In this document: positions 10,136 through 22,337 of the stretch, in pieces
How positions within the stretch are numbered: the stretch's first letter is position 1
Layout of the letters: each line of letters begins with the position of its first letter
Notes under the pieces: generated by a model
Seen by the model: only the letters and a program-made list of their open reading frames with translations
Database searches by the model: none
What the model was told of the DNA's origin: nothing
Translations under genes and position numbers: made by a program
From: Caulobacteraceae bacterium
GTDB lineage: Bacteria; Pseudomonadota; Alphaproteobacteria; Caulobacterales; Caulobacteraceae
Length of the DNA: 64,000 nucleotides
Direction: 5' to 3'
Assembly: GCA_003164925.1 (NCBI GenBank)
Contig: PLRV01000010.1
Location: forward strand, 1 to 64,000

Positions 10136-11146
10136 TTGGATGCAGTAAAGCAGGTCATCGCTCGTCCGACCGGCTCCGTCGACGATCTGGTGCGTTTGGC
10201 CCAAGCCGACATGGCTGGAGTGGACGCCCTGATCGTGGCGCGCATGCAAAGCCCCGTGCCTACGATCCCGGCGCTGGCTGACCATCTGGTGGCGGCGGGC
10301 GGCAAGCGCCTGCGGCCCCTGCTGACCGTGGCGGCCAATCGCATGGCCGGTGGTCGCGACGATCATTGTCTGAAGCTGGCGGCGGCGGTGGAGTTCATTC
10401 ACACCGCGACCTTGCTGCACGACGATGTGGTGGACGGCTCGCAGTTGCGCCGGGGCAAGGTCGCCGCCCACCTGATCTGGGGCGGGGCCTCCAGCGTGCT
10501 GGTGGGCGATTTCCTGTTCGCCCGCGCCTTCGAGCTGATGGTCGAGACCGGCTCCCTGCGCGCCTTGGACATCCTGGCCAAGGCGTCGGGCGTCATCGCA
10601 GAAGGCGAGGTGATGCAGCTGACCCGCTCGCACGACCTGAACCTGGACCAGGCCACCTATATCGAGATCATCCGCGCCAAGACCGCCGAACTGTTCGCCG
10701 CCGCCGCCGAGGCGGGCGCGGTGGCCGCCGGCGCTTCGGACCGACATGTGGCGGCTCTGCGCGAATACGGCCTGTGCCTGGGCCTGGCCTTCCAACTCAC
10801 CGACGACGCCCTCGACTATGGCGGCGTGACCGAGACCCTGGGCAAGAACGCCGGCGATGACTTCCGCGAGGGCAAGATGACCCTGCCGCTGATCCTGGCG
10901 GCGGCCCGGTCCGGCGCGCGCGAGGCGCCGTTCTGGGAGCGCGTGATCGGCCGGCTGGAGCAGGGCGAAAGTGATTTCCGCCGGGCGCGCGAGATCGTCG
11001 TGGGCGCCGGCGCCCTCGAGGCCACGCTGAACCTGGCCTTCGACTACGCCGAGCAGGCCAGGCTCGCGCTGCAAATGTTCCCCGACAACGACTGGCGCAG
11101 GGCGTTGGAAGAACTGACCAGCTTCGCGGTCAGCCGGGCGGCTTAG
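10136..11146 (+). CDS. ispB: Polyprenyl diphosphate synthase (octaprenyl-type, IspB-like)
   Basis: Trans-prenyltransferase that extends farnesyl diphosphate with isopentenyl units, probably making the ubiquinone side chain. Landmarks are GGKRLRPLLT, the first Asp-rich motif LLHDDVVDGSQLRRG and the second, QLTDDALDYGG, followed by GKNAGDDFREGKMTLPLI. I chose TTG at 10136, which has AGGGAG 9 bases upstream. The frame is open back to an ATG at 10031, but those residues do not look like protein and would leave only 14 bp for the divergent promoters. A GTG at 10103 is another option. Confidence 0.9.
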   Translation: MDAVKQVIARPTGSVDDLVRLAQADMAGVDALIVARMQSPVPTIPALADHLVAAGGKRLRPLLTVAANRMAGGRDDHCLKLAAAVEFIHTATLLHDDVVDGSQLRRGKVAAHLIWGGASSVLVGDFLFARAFELMVETGSLRALDILAKASGVIAEGEVMQLTRSHDLNLDQATYIEIIRAKTAELFAAAAEAGAVAAGASDRHVAALREYGLCLGLAFQLTDDALDYGGVTETLGKNAGDDFREGKMTLPLILAAARSGAREAPFWERVIGRLEQGESDFRRAREIVVGAGALEATLNLAFDYAEQARLALQMFPDNDWRRALEELTSFAVSRAA

Positions 11147-11189
11147 GCTCCTGGCCGAAGTGCGGTCGCGCGCCCGCTCAGTCACGGAG

Positions 11190-11245
11190 CCTGTCCTCGG
11201 GTCGGCCTTCGGCCGAGCCCGGGGGTGACAGCTCCCCCGTTTCAC
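11190..11245. terminator. Tandem GC-rich hairpins between convergent genes
   Basis: Two adjacent inverted repeats: TCGGCC-TTC-GGCCGA at 11202-11216 and CGGGGG/CCCCCG with an 8-base loop at 11220-11239. They sit between two convergent genes and so could end both transcripts. There is no T tract, so the element may instead be a REP-like palindrome. The loop sequence TGACAGCT recurs in the element before the EamA gene at about 14479. Confidence 0.5.
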
Positions 11246-11269
11246 GGAGGAGCACGTACTGAAAGCGTC

Positions 11270-12693
<1,424 letters not shown>

Positions 12694-12711
12694 GCCGCGT
12701 TTATTCGCGGC
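12694..12711 (+). other. Hairpin after the leuA leader frame
   Basis: GCCGCG-TTTATT-CGCGGC, a perfect 6-bp stem with a 6-base loop, begins on the base after the TAA of the short frame. A ribosome stalled or terminating there would cover or free it. It lacks a T run, so any attenuation would act by blocking or by Rho rather than as a classical intrinsic terminator. Confidence 0.4.
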
Positions 12712-12775
12712 CGGGCGCGCAGGGGGGGTCTTTGAACAGACACTGCGACGTCCATTCCCGCGAAGAGAAAATCCC

Positions 12776-14368
12776 ATGTCCGTACAATCTGAAGCCTCCC
12801 CTGAAGGGAGCAAGACCGCGTCCACATCCGAACGCGTGATCATATTCGACACCACCATGCGCGACGGCGAGCAGTCGCCCGGCGCCTCCATGTCCCTGAA
12901 CGAGAAGCTGGAGCTGGCCAAGATCCTCGAGGAAATGAGGGTCGACGTGATCGAGGCGGGCTTCCCCATCGCCTCCAACGGCGATTTCGAGGCCGTGCGC
13001 CGTATCTCGCAGATCGTCACGGAGAGCACCGTGTGCGGCCTGGCCCGCGCCGGCGCCAAGGACATCGAACGCTGCGCCGAGGCCATCGCACCGGCCAAGC
13101 GCGGCCGCATCCACACCTTCCTGTCCACAAGCCCGGTGCACATGAAGTGGAAGCTGAACAAGGCGCCGCACGAGGTGCTGGAGCTGGTCACCAGCTCGGT
13201 GACCCTGGCGCGCAACCTGTGCGGCGAAGTTGAATGGTCGGCCGAGGACGCCACCCGCACCGAGCGGGACTTCCTGCGCCGCTGCGTGGAGGCGGCCATC
13301 AAGGCCGGCGCCGCCACCATCAACATCCCAGACACGGTGGGCTACACCTATCCGTCCGAGTACACCGAGATCTTCCGCGATCTGATCGAGCATGTGCCCG
13401 GCGCCGATACGGTGATCTTCTCTACCCACTGCCACAACGACCTGGGCCTGGCCGTGGCCAACAGCCTGGCCGGGGTGCAGGGCGGGGCGCGCCAGATTGA
13501 ATGCGCAGTCAATGGGCTCGGGGAACGAGCCGGCAACGCCGCCTTGGAAGAGGTGGTGATGGCCTTGAAGGTCCGCGCTGATCGGCTGCATTTCCGCACC
13601 GGCGTGGTCAGCGAGCACATCACCCGCGCCAGCCGCTATGTCTCGGCCATCACCGGCTTTCCGGTGCAGTACAACAAGGCCATCGTCGGCAAGAACGCCT
13701 TCGCCCACGAGAGCGGCATCCACCAGGATGGCATGCTGAAGAACGCCGAGACCTACGAGATCATGCGGCCCGAGGATGTGGGGCAGGGCGCCACCAACCT
13801 GGTGATGGGCAAGCACTCGGGCCGGCACGCCTTTCGCGAAAAGCTGCAGGCCCTGGGTTACGAGCTGGGCCAGAACGCTTTGGACGAGGCCTTCCAGCGG
13901 TTCAAGGATCTGGCCGACAAGAAAAAGCACGTCTACGACGAGGACATCATCGCCCTGGTCGATGATAGCCTGGCGGCCGGGGCCGAACGTATCGCCGTGC
14001 AACGCCTGCGGGTGATCGCCGGCACCGAAGGCCAGTCGGCGGAGTTGACGCTGGTGGTGGACGGCGAGGCCAAGTCTGCGCAGTCGTCTGGCGACGGTCC
14101 GGTGGACGCGGTGTTCAACGCTATCCGCAAGATCGCGCCGCACGAGGCGGAGCTGCGCCTGTTCCAGGTGCATGCCGTCACCGAGGGCACCGACGCCCAG
14201 GCCCAGGTCTCGGTCCGGCTGGAGGAGGGCGGCCATATCGCCACCGGCCACGCTGCGGACACCGACACCCTCACCGCTTCGGCCAAAGCCTATGTCAACG
14301 CCCTGAACAACCTCGTTCAGCGCCGCGAGAAGACCGCGCCCGAACCCCTGATCGCTTCGGGGTTCTAA
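12776..14368 (+). CDS. leuA: 2-isopropylmalate synthase
   Basis: Condenses acetyl-CoA with 2-ketoisovalerate, the committed step to leucine. The 530-residue protein has IIFDTTMRDGEQSPG near the N-terminus (catalytic Arg and metal Asp), the metal ligands in THCHNDLGLAVANS, GNAALEEVVMAL, and a C-terminal LeuA regulatory domain for leucine feedback. The start ATG at 12776 follows GAAGAG. Upstream codons in frame to 12512 cover the promoter and leader and are not coding. It is divergent from aatA. Confidence 0.96.
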   Translation: MSVQSEASPEGSKTASTSERVIIFDTTMRDGEQSPGASMSLNEKLELAKILEEMRVDVIEAGFPIASNGDFEAVRRISQIVTESTVCGLARAGAKDIERCAEAIAPAKRGRIHTFLSTSPVHMKWKLNKAPHEVLELVTSSVTLARNLCGEVEWSAEDATRTERDFLRRCVEAAIKAGAATINIPDTVGYTYPSEYTEIFRDLIEHVPGADTVIFSTHCHNDLGLAVANSLAGVQGGARQIECAVNGLGERAGNAALEEVVMALKVRADRLHFRTGVVSEHITRASRYVSAITGFPVQYNKAIVGKNAFAHESGIHQDGMLKNAETYEIMRPEDVGQGATNLVMGKHSGRHAFREKLQALGYELGQNALDEAFQRFKDLADKKKHVYDEDIIALVDDSLAAGAERIAVQRLRVIAGTEGQSAELTLVVDGEAKSAQSSGDGPVDAVFNAIRKIAPHEAELRLFQVHAVTEGTDAQAQVSVRLEEGGHIATGHAADTDTLTASAKAYVNALNNLVQRREKTAPEPLIASGF

Positions 14369-14379
14369 GCCGTTCCATC

Positions 14380-14516
14380 CCTTGCGACCTCCCCCGCTTG
14401 CGGGGGAGGGGAACCGCGTAGCGGTGGAGGGGGCATGCGGCTGCGCCGCGGAACGCCCCTCAGTCAGCTACGCTGACAGCTCGCCCGCGAGTGGGGGAGC
14501 TCGTTTGCTCAGGTCC
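14380..14516. repeat. REP-like palindromic intergenic element
   Basis: A compact block of inverted repeats between leuA and the EamA transporter. It starts with CTCCCCCGC-TT-GCGGGGGAG at 14389-14408, followed by further G-rich and C-rich arms and the phrase CTGACAGCTCGCCCGCGAG. Such palindromes are scattered between genes in Caulobacterales. It may also act as the leuA transcription stop. Confidence 0.55.
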
Positions 14517-14519
14517 GTC

Positions 14520-15416
14520 ATGTTCACTTTCACCGCCCTGTGGATACCCTCGACCATCGCCGCCTCGGTGCTGCAGGTGGCGCGCAACGCTTTGCAGCGC
14601 GGGCTCTTGCCCAAGTCCGGTCCGTGGGCGGCGACGCTGGTGCGGTTCCTGTTCGGCTTGCCCTTCGCCGCGGTTTTCGCGCTCGTCGCCAAGGCCCTGA
14701 CGCCCGGCGCGAGCCTGCACTTCACGCCGCTGTTCTGGTGGGCCGCCGTGTCGGGGGCGGTCAGCCAGGTGCTGGCCACCGCAAGCCTGCTGGTGGCCAT
14801 GCGTCGGGCGGGCTTCGCGGTCGGGACGTCCATGCAGCAGAGCGCCTTGCCCATGGCGGCGATCCTGGGTTTGCTCGTGTTCCATGACCAATTAAGCGTC
14901 ATCGCCTGGATTGGGGTGGCGATCACTAGCGGCGCCCTGGTGGTGCTGACCTGGCCGCGCGAGATGGGCGGTCCGCAGCCGATTTCCGGCGGCGCGTTCG
15001 GTCTACTGTCGGGCTTGACCTTCGGCTATGCGCTGAACGCCTATCGTCAGGCAACGGTGCAACTCGATCATCTGCATCCGATCTTCGCCGCCGTGTGCAC
15101 GGTCAGCGTCACCCAGGCCCTGCAAGCCGTGGCCCTAACGGCGCTGTTGGCGATCTGGGACCGTCCCGCGCTCAGGTCCGTATTCGCCGCCTGGCGTCAG
15201 TCTCTGGCTGCGGGCCTCTGCGGCGCCCTGGCGTCGAGCTGCTGGCTGACGGCCCTGGCGCTGACGCCAGCGGCCCCGGTGCGCGCCCTGGGCGTGATTG
15301 AGGCGCCGGTGGCTGCTTTGGCCGGGCGCAGGATATTCCGCGAACGGCTTAGCGCATGGCAATGGCTGGCCGGCGCCCTGGTCGCGGCGGGCGTGGTGAT
15401 GACCGCCTTGAGTTGA
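14520..15416 (+). CDS. EamA/DMT-family transporter
   Basis: A 298-residue integral membrane protein with about ten helices in two EamA repeats, of the drug/metabolite transporter superfamily. The N-terminal repeat has FLFGLPFAAVFALV; the C-terminal repeat ends in the typical LGVIEAPVAALAGRRIFRER followed by WQWLAGALVAAGVVM. Substrate is unknown. The start ATG at 14520 places the first helix at the N-terminus. The longer open frame begins inside the palindromic element and is rejected. Confidence 0.85.
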   Translation: MFTFTALWIPSTIAASVLQVARNALQRGLLPKSGPWAATLVRFLFGLPFAAVFALVAKALTPGASLHFTPLFWWAAVSGAVSQVLATASLLVAMRRAGFAVGTSMQQSALPMAAILGLLVFHDQLSVIAWIGVAITSGALVVLTWPREMGGPQPISGGAFGLLSGLTFGYALNAYRQATVQLDHLHPIFAAVCTVSVTQALQAVALTALLAIWDRPALRSVFAAWRQSLAAGLCGALASSCWLTALALTPAAPVRALGVIEAPVAALAGRRIFRERLSAWQWLAGALVAAGVVMTALS

Positions 15417-15435
15417 GTTCTAAATTCCCTTCTGA

Positions 15436-16695
<1,260 letters not shown>

Positions 16696-16747
16696 TAGCC
16701 TAGAAGCCCTATCATTGCGGGACTCGCGCGCGCTTGGAGAGGGCCGT

Positions 16748-17815
16748 TTGTCCTATCGAGACGGACATTTTCAGGATCTCAAGGTCCCGCTGACCTGGAC
16801 CGTAGCTGTCGCCGTGGTGGTGGCGGCCGTGGTGGCCATCGCCCTTCTGCTCAGCGACCGGCGCGAGACCTTGCAGGCCTCCGCTTACGGTGTGGCCCGA
16901 GCCGTTGCGGACACGGTGAATGCGCCAGCCGGCCAAGCGTTGTCGGCTCCCGGACGGGTCGCCTCCCAAGCGAGCGATTTCCTGCGCGATTACTTTTTCG
17001 CGGCATCCGAGAACCGGCGTCTTCGCCAGGAGCTGGCTGAGATGCAGGACCTGCGCGATCAGGTGGCCTCCCTGCGCAACGTCGCCAGCCGATATCAGGC
17101 TTTGCTGGGCTTCCGCACCGACCCGCCTGTGCCCATGGTTACGGCGCGGGTGATCCTGGACGCGCGCGGGCCCTTCTCGGAGACCCGTCTCGCGGACGCG
17201 GGCAAGGAACGGGGCGTTGAGGTCGGCAACCCGGTGATGAGCGAGCGCGGATTGGTCGGCCGGGTGATCGGCGTCACCCGCGGAGCCAGCCGCATCCTCC
17301 TGCTGACCGACGTCGCCAGCCGGACGCCCGTGCTGATTGATCGGACTGACGCGCGGGCCATACTGACGGGGGATTCCAGCACCGCTCCCAAGTTGGAGTA
17401 CCTGCGCGGGCAGAGCCCCGTCCGGGAAGGCGACCGGGTGCTCACCTCCGGCGATGGCGGGCTCGGCCCGCGGGGCCTTCCCGTGGGCACGGCGGTCAAG
17501 GGACTGGACGGAGTTTGGCGTGTTCAACTGGACGCGGCCGAATCCTCCATCGATTTCGTGCGCATCATTCTGTTCACCGACTTTTCCAAGCTGGTGGACC
17601 AGAAGGAGCTGTCGGCTCTGCCCCTGCCTCCGGGGCCCCCGGCTCCGACCTCGCCGCAGACCGTGATCATGGCGGCGCCGGCCGACGTCGCCAAGGCCGC
17701 CGCCGCCCTGGCGGCCAAGGCAAAACCATCCGATGGGTCCTCCGCGCCCAAGGGACCTGCCGGTATGGTCACCGGCGGCGGCGCTTCGGCCTCCGATCAT
17801 GGGGCCACGCCATGA
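16748..17815 (+). CDS. mreC: Rod shape-determining protein MreC
   Basis: Bitopic inner-membrane scaffold linking MreB to PBP2. After a short cytoplasmic segment there is one helix (about 15-35), then a coiled coil around NRRLRQELAEMQDLRDQVASL and the beta-rich periplasmic domain (ARVILDARGPFSETRL, RGLVGRVIGV, GLPVGTAV). The last 60 residues are a low-complexity Ala/Pro/Lys tail. I place the start at TTG 16748, preceded by GGAGAGGG; a TTG at 16715 is in frame but lacks such a site. The TGA overlaps mreD by 4 bp. Confidence 0.9.
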   Translation: MSYRDGHFQDLKVPLTWTVAVAVVVAAVVAIALLLSDRRETLQASAYGVARAVADTVNAPAGQALSAPGRVASQASDFLRDYFFAASENRRLRQELAEMQDLRDQVASLRNVASRYQALLGFRTDPPVPMVTARVILDARGPFSETRLADAGKERGVEVGNPVMSERGLVGRVIGVTRGASRILLLTDVASRTPVLIDRTDARAILTGDSSTAPKLEYLRGQSPVREGDRVLTSGDGGLGPRGLPVGTAVKGLDGVWRVQLDAAESSIDFVRIILFTDFSKLVDQKELSALPLPPGPPAPTSPQTVIMAAPADVAKAAAALAAKAKPSDGSSAPKGPAGMVTGGGASASDHGATP

Positions 17816-18324
17816 GCTTTAAGGCCGATCGGATGGACTTTTGGGGCTGGATCGGGGCTCCCAGCTTGATCTGCCTGGGAGCCACCTTGTTGTTCGCCGC
17901 GCCGATCAAGGTCTTGGGCCTGCAGTTGCCTGAGCCCGTGTTTCCCATGGCGCCGGTTTTCGCCTGGGCGGTGCTGCGGCCCTCCATCCTGGCTCCCTTC
18001 GTGCTGCTCGGCATGGGTCTGTTTCTGGATATGGTGTGGGGCGACCTGACCGGGCTTTGGGGGCTCGCCCTCATTTCCGCCTACCTTACGGTGTTGCTGT
18101 CTCGCAGCATGATGACTGGCCAGAGCCGCGTGATGATGTGGGTTTGGTTCGCCGTCGCCTGCGGCGTGGCCATGGCTGTGGCCTATGCCGCCACCGCCGT
18201 GGATTCCGGCGTAGCGCCCAATCTTGTGCCGACTTTCTGGCAGTTCCTACCCACGGTCTTGCTGTATCCCTTCGCGCACCGTCTGATCGAACGGTTCGAG
18301 GACGCTGACGTCCGCTTCCGATGA
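17812..18324 (+). CDS. mreD: Rod shape-determining protein MreD
   Basis: Small polytopic partner of MreC with 170 residues and about five hydrophobic helices. It contains PAPVFAWAVLRP-like phrases (here FPMAPVFAWAVLRPSI) and FLDMVWGDLTGLWGLALIS, typical of MreD. Its ATG overlaps the mreC stop (ATGA), and its own stop overlaps mrdA in the same way. Position in the operon supports the call more than the poorly conserved sequence does. Confidence 0.9.
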   Translation: MSFKADRMDFWGWIGAPSLICLGATLLFAAPIKVLGLQLPEPVFPMAPVFAWAVLRPSILAPFVLLGMGLFLDMVWGDLTGLWGLALISAYLTVLLSRSMMTGQSRVMMWVWFAVACGVAMAVAYAATAVDSGVAPNLVPTFWQFLPTVLLYPFAHRLIERFEDADVRFR

Positions 18325-20285
18325 CCATTCAGCCGTCGATCTTCTTCAACGAGGTCAATGAGCGGCAGGGTTCGTTCCATCGCCGGGCTTTGGTCATGGG
18401 CGGACTGGCGAGCGTGAGCATCTTGGCGCTCAGCGGCCGGCTGATGGAACTGCAGCTGATCGAGGCAGGCCGTTACAAGGAGCTGTCCGCCAACAACCAG
18501 TTCAACTACCGCCTGATTCCGCCACCCCGCGGTCGCATCCTCGACCGCAACGGGGTGGAGCTAGCCTCCAACCGCCCTAATTTCCGGCTTCTGGTGTCGC
18601 GCGACGAGGTGTCGGACATCGACAGCGCCTTGGACGCCGTGGGCCAGGTGATCGAGATTCCCTCCGAGCGCCGCAAACAATTGCAACGGGAGTTCGCTCA
18701 GAGCTCGCGCTACATCCCTGTGGCGATCGCGGACGACCTGACCTGGGAGGCGTTTGCGCGGGTCAATGCGCGTCTGCCCGAGTTGCCCGGCGTGACGCCG
18801 GATATGGGCGAGGTGAGGGTCTACAATTTCGGCGGCGCCTTCGCCCACGTGATCGGTTACGTCTCGCGCGTGTCCGAGGACGACTTGGCCCGCGTGGGGC
18901 CTGATGAGGACCAGCTGCTGTTGCACCACCCCGGTTTCCGCATCGGCAAGCAGGGCGTGGAAAAGTCCCAGGATATCAATCTGCGCGGCAAGGCGGGCGG
19001 CCAGAAGGTCGAGGTCGACTCCCGTGGGCGGGTGGTGCGCAAGGACCCGCGCGGGGACGTGCAGCCGGTGCCGGGCAAGGATATCGTTCTGTCTCTGGAC
19101 GCGGACATCCAGAACCGCGGCCTGGACGTATTCGGCGAGAATTCCGGCGCGGCGGTGATGATGGATTGCCGTTCGGGCGACGTACTCTGTCTTCTGTCGG
19201 CTCCGAGCTTCGACGCCAACCTGTTCGTCAAGGGCGTACCGCCCGATGACTACAAGGCCCTGGCCGATTACGAACGCAAGCCGTTGCTCAACAAGGCGCT
19301 CACCGCCACCTATCCGCCCGGATCGACCTTCAAGACCATGGTGGCGCTTGCGGCGCTGGAGAACGGCTACGATCCGCACACCGTACATGTGTGCAACAAG
19401 GCCTGGGCGTGGGGCGGGCGCGTTTGGCACTGCGACGAGGCTCACGGTCCTCAGGATCTGCGCGGCGCCATCGCCACTTCTTGCGATATTTACTTCTACC
19501 AGTGCGCCCTCAGCATCGGCCCCGACAAGATTGCCGCCACGGCCCGTCAGTTCGGCCTTGGCCAGACATTCGATATTGGCATCTCCGGCCAGAAGGCGGG
19601 CTTGGTGCCCGATACGGCCTACAAGCGCCGCACCTTCAAGAACGACCCGGTCTGGCATCCTGGCGAGACGCCCTCCATGGGCATCGGCCAGGGCTATCTG
19701 AACTTCAATCCGCTCCAGCTTTGCGTGCAGGCTTCGCGCCTGGCCAATGGGCTGAAGGCGCTCAATCCACGCCTGATCAAGTCTATCGGCGGGGTGCTAC
19801 AGCCGCCTGGGGACGCGGCGCCGGACCTGCCTTTCCAGAAAGCCAATCTGGATTTCGTGCGCGACGCTATGGCGGCGGTGACCAGCGGCAACGGCACAGC
19901 GGCGGCCACGGCCCAGCTTGGACTTGGCCCGATCAAGATGGCGGGCAAAACCGGCACCGCCCAGGCGCACAACTACCTCAGCGGGCACGGTCAGCATGGG
20001 GCGGTGGGCGAGTGGGCCACGCGGGACCACGCCTGGTTCATCGCCTTCGCGCCCTATGACGATCCGCGCTACGCCGTGAGCGTGCTGGTGGAGCATGGCG
20101 GCTTTGGCGCCCAGGCCGCGGCGCCCATCGCGCGCGAGATCATGCGCGTGGCCCTACTCAAGGATCCCGAAATCCGCGCCCGCATCGAGACGCCCCTGCC
20201 CATGCCCGCCATCCCCACCGCCGGCCAGGCGGACGGCGCCGAGCCTCCGCCGCCGACCGACATCGTTTCGGGCAAACCCACATGA
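18321..20285 (+). CDS. mrdA: Penicillin-binding protein 2 (peptidoglycan D,D-transpeptidase)
   Basis: Elongation-specific class B transpeptidase of 654 residues. A single N-terminal helix (about 24-42) anchors it to the inner membrane. The dimerisation (pedestal) domain includes PPPRGRILDRNGVELASN. The catalytic domain has SxxK in YPPGSTFKTMVAL, the second Ser motif in ATSCDIYFYQ and KTG in MAGKTGTAQAH. Coupled by ATGA overlaps to mreD and rodA, its glycosyltransferase partner. Confidence 0.97.
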   Translation: MTIQPSIFFNEVNERQGSFHRRALVMGGLASVSILALSGRLMELQLIEAGRYKELSANNQFNYRLIPPPRGRILDRNGVELASNRPNFRLLVSRDEVSDIDSALDAVGQVIEIPSERRKQLQREFAQSSRYIPVAIADDLTWEAFARVNARLPELPGVTPDMGEVRVYNFGGAFAHVIGYVSRVSEDDLARVGPDEDQLLLHHPGFRIGKQGVEKSQDINLRGKAGGQKVEVDSRGRVVRKDPRGDVQPVPGKDIVLSLDADIQNRGLDVFGENSGAAVMMDCRSGDVLCLLSAPSFDANLFVKGVPPDDYKALADYERKPLLNKALTATYPPGSTFKTMVALAALENGYDPHTVHVCNKAWAWGGRVWHCDEAHGPQDLRGAIATSCDIYFYQCALSIGPDKIAATARQFGLGQTFDIGISGQKAGLVPDTAYKRRTFKNDPVWHPGETPSMGIGQGYLNFNPLQLCVQASRLANGLKALNPRLIKSIGGVLQPPGDAAPDLPFQKANLDFVRDAMAAVTSGNGTAAATAQLGLGPIKMAGKTGTAQAHNYLSGHGQHGAVGEWATRDHAWFIAFAPYDDPRYAVSVLVEHGGFGAQAAAPIAREIMRVALLKDPEIRARIETPLPMPAIPTAGQADGAEPPPPTDIVSGKPT

Positions 20286-21433
20286 CAGCCAGCGCCTTAA
20301 CCCGTCCCGGACAGCGGGACCGTCTGGTCGTGAAGTTCGGCGAGATCGACTGGACCTTCTGCGCTCTCTTGTGCCTGATCGCCGGCGTCGGAGCGTTGAT
20401 GCTCTATTCCATCGCCAATGGTTCGTGGGAGCCGTGGGCCGCCAAACACCTGATCCGCTTCGGGCTTTGCCTTTTGCTGACGCTCGCCCTTGCCCTGGTG
20501 GACATCCGGGTATGGTTCATCTCGGCCTATCCGGTCTATCTGGTCGGCTTGGTGCTGCTGCTGGCTGTGATGGTCAAGGGCGAGGAGTCGCTCGGCGCCC
20601 GCCGCTGGCTGAACCTGCACGTCGTGCGTATCCAGCCTTCCGAGATCATGAAAATCGGCTTGGTGCTAGCCCTGGCCCGCTACTATCACGGCATTTCAGC
20701 CAAGGAGGCTCGCTTCTCCTGGAAGCTGCTGATCCCCGCCGCGATGATCGCCGTGCCGGTGCTGCTGGTGGCCAAGGAGCCTGATCTCGGCACGGCGATC
20801 CTTCTGCTCCTGACGGGCGGCGCGGTCGTGATACTGGCGGGGCTTTCCATACGCGCCATGGCGGTTGGCGGCGTGGCCGTGCTGGCGGCTGTGCCGGTGC
20901 TGTTCAATGTGATGAAGCCCTATCAGCGCGACCGGCTGTTCACCTTCCTGCACCCCGAGGACGATCCCTCCGGCTCCGGTTACCACATCCTTCAGTCCAA
21001 GATCGCCCTTGGCTCGGGGGGGCTTTTGGGTCGGGGTTTTGGCCTGGGCTCGCAGAGCCAGCTCAACTTCCTACCCGAGAAACACACCGACTTCATTTTT
21101 TCCACCCTAGCGGAGGAGTTCGGCTTCATCGGCTGTTTCTCGGTGCTGGTGCTCTATCTGGCGGTGATCTTGATCGCCCTGCGCACCTCCAGCCTCGCGC
21201 ACAGCCACTTTGGACGTCTGGCCGGCTCGGGCGTCACGGCCACCTTCGGCCTCTATGTGCTGATCAACGGCGCCATGGTCATGGGCCTGGCGCCGGTCGT
21301 TGGCGTGCCCATGCCGCTGATGTCCTTCGGCGGCACGGTTATGCTCACGGTGATGATCGGCTTTGGCCTGGTGCAGTCGATCAAGGTGCACCGCTACACC
21401 GAGGTGACCAGCGGGCAGGGCGCGCTGCTTTAG
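20282..21433 (+). CDS. rodA: Rod shape-determining protein RodA (SEDS peptidoglycan polymerase)
   Basis: Peptidoglycan glycosyltransferase of the SEDS family, working with PBP2 on lateral wall growth. The 383-residue protein has about ten helices and the family signatures GARRWLNL, IQPSEIMKIG, PDLGTAILL, the FLPEKHTDFIFSTLAEEFGF loop and GVPMPLMSFGG near the C-terminus. It ends the elongasome operon. Confidence 0.97.
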   Translation: MTASALTRPGQRDRLVVKFGEIDWTFCALLCLIAGVGALMLYSIANGSWEPWAAKHLIRFGLCLLLTLALALVDIRVWFISAYPVYLVGLVLLLAVMVKGEESLGARRWLNLHVVRIQPSEIMKIGLVLALARYYHGISAKEARFSWKLLIPAAMIAVPVLLVAKEPDLGTAILLLLTGGAVVILAGLSIRAMAVGGVAVLAAVPVLFNVMKPYQRDRLFTFLHPEDDPSGSGYHILQSKIALGSGGLLGRGFGLGSQSQLNFLPEKHTDFIFSTLAEEFGFIGCFSVLVLYLAVILIALRTSSLAHSHFGRLAGSGVTATFGLYVLINGAMVMGLAPVVGVPMPLMSFGGTVMLTVMIGFGLVQSIKVHRYTEVTSGQGALL

Positions 21434-21689
21434 GGTTCGGCGCCGCCGCTGAGCGCCCGCCGAAGTTTACGCTATCGGCTGTCTGGAGGGTGGCGCGCCG
21501 AAGCGGCCCACGTGCGGCAAGCAGTAGCGCTTGCTGGACTGGTCGGAGAACATGGACCAGCGCCTGGCGGCGCTCTCAATTGGAACAGACCTGGGAGCTG
21601 GTTGACCCCGCCAGGCCAAGGGAAAGGCCCCCGACATTACCGGGGGCCCCTTCACCGAGAGCTTCCAAATCTCTGGCCGCTCCCGCTAG
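21434..21689. terminator. rodA downstream region with a strong hairpin
   Basis: No gene is recognised in this 256-bp stretch. At 21626-21648 GGCCCCCG and CGGGGGCC form an 8-bp stem with loop ACATTAC, followed by CC then TT. It lies after the rodA operon on one side and after the convergent glycine-zipper gene on the other, so it could stop transcripts from both directions. Only a weak T stretch is present. Confidence 0.5.
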
Positions 21690-22175
21690 CTAGCGCTCGT
21701 CGGCTGGCGCTTCATGTTGCGGAGTCGAGGCGGCGCCGGCGACGGCGCCCGTGCCGCCACCTATGGCTGCGCCAACCGCCGCGCCCGGGGCGCAGCCGAT
21801 GGGAAGAGTCACGACACATCCGATAGCGGCGCCAATGCCTGCGCCGGTCGCACCGCCCACCACAGCGCGTGCGCCGGGGTCCGCCCGCCAATTCGCATCT
21901 CTATCATACCATCCACGGTCGTCGGCCGGATCACTTAGCCAACGCCAGTGGGCGTCCTGCTGATGAGCGTCGTACCAGTCGCTGTCGTGAACGGTAATTA
22001 CCTGGTCCGCCGGGTAGGCGTACCTATGGTGAACGCGCCAGCACTCATTGTACTGATTGCAAGCCACGTAGGTCCCAGGTGCTGTATCTGCGAAAGCCGG
22101 GGTGGCGACGATGGAGCTACCACTAATAACGGCCAAGTACGATCCGAGGCCGAGCGCGGCCGTTAAGATTCGCAT
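21690..22175 (-). CDS. Secreted glycine-zipper protein
   Basis: A 160-residue exported protein of unknown role. A signal peptide ends at about FADTAPG (near residue 30). The mature part has a Trp/Asp/His-rich middle (HDSDWYDAHQQDAHWRWLSD) and a C-terminal Gly/Ala zipper (GGATGAGIGAAIGCVV and GAAVGAAIGGGTGAVAGAA) typical of small outer-membrane or periplasmic lipoprotein-like proteins. The start at 22175 gives a clean signal peptide; a longer frame to 22262 does not. Confidence 0.7.
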   Translation of the reverse strand: MRILTAALGLGSYLAVISGSSIVATPAFADTAPGTYVACNQYNECWRVHHRYAYPADQVITVHDSDWYDAHQQDAHWRWLSDPADDRGWYDRDANWRADPGARAVVGGATGAGIGAAIGCVVTLPIGCAPGAAVGAAIGGGTGAVAGAASTPQHEAPADER

Positions 22176-22337
22176 GACGACATTCCTTTTCCTGACGACT
22201 CCTATAGAAACGGCGGATAGGAAAAATGGTTCCAAGAACGTTTCCCTGATCTCGACCCACATCAGAAGCCAAGCGATTTTATTGCCACGCTTCTTGTGGG
22301 ACTAAGCAATAGAGATGGACGAAATACGGTTTCGACC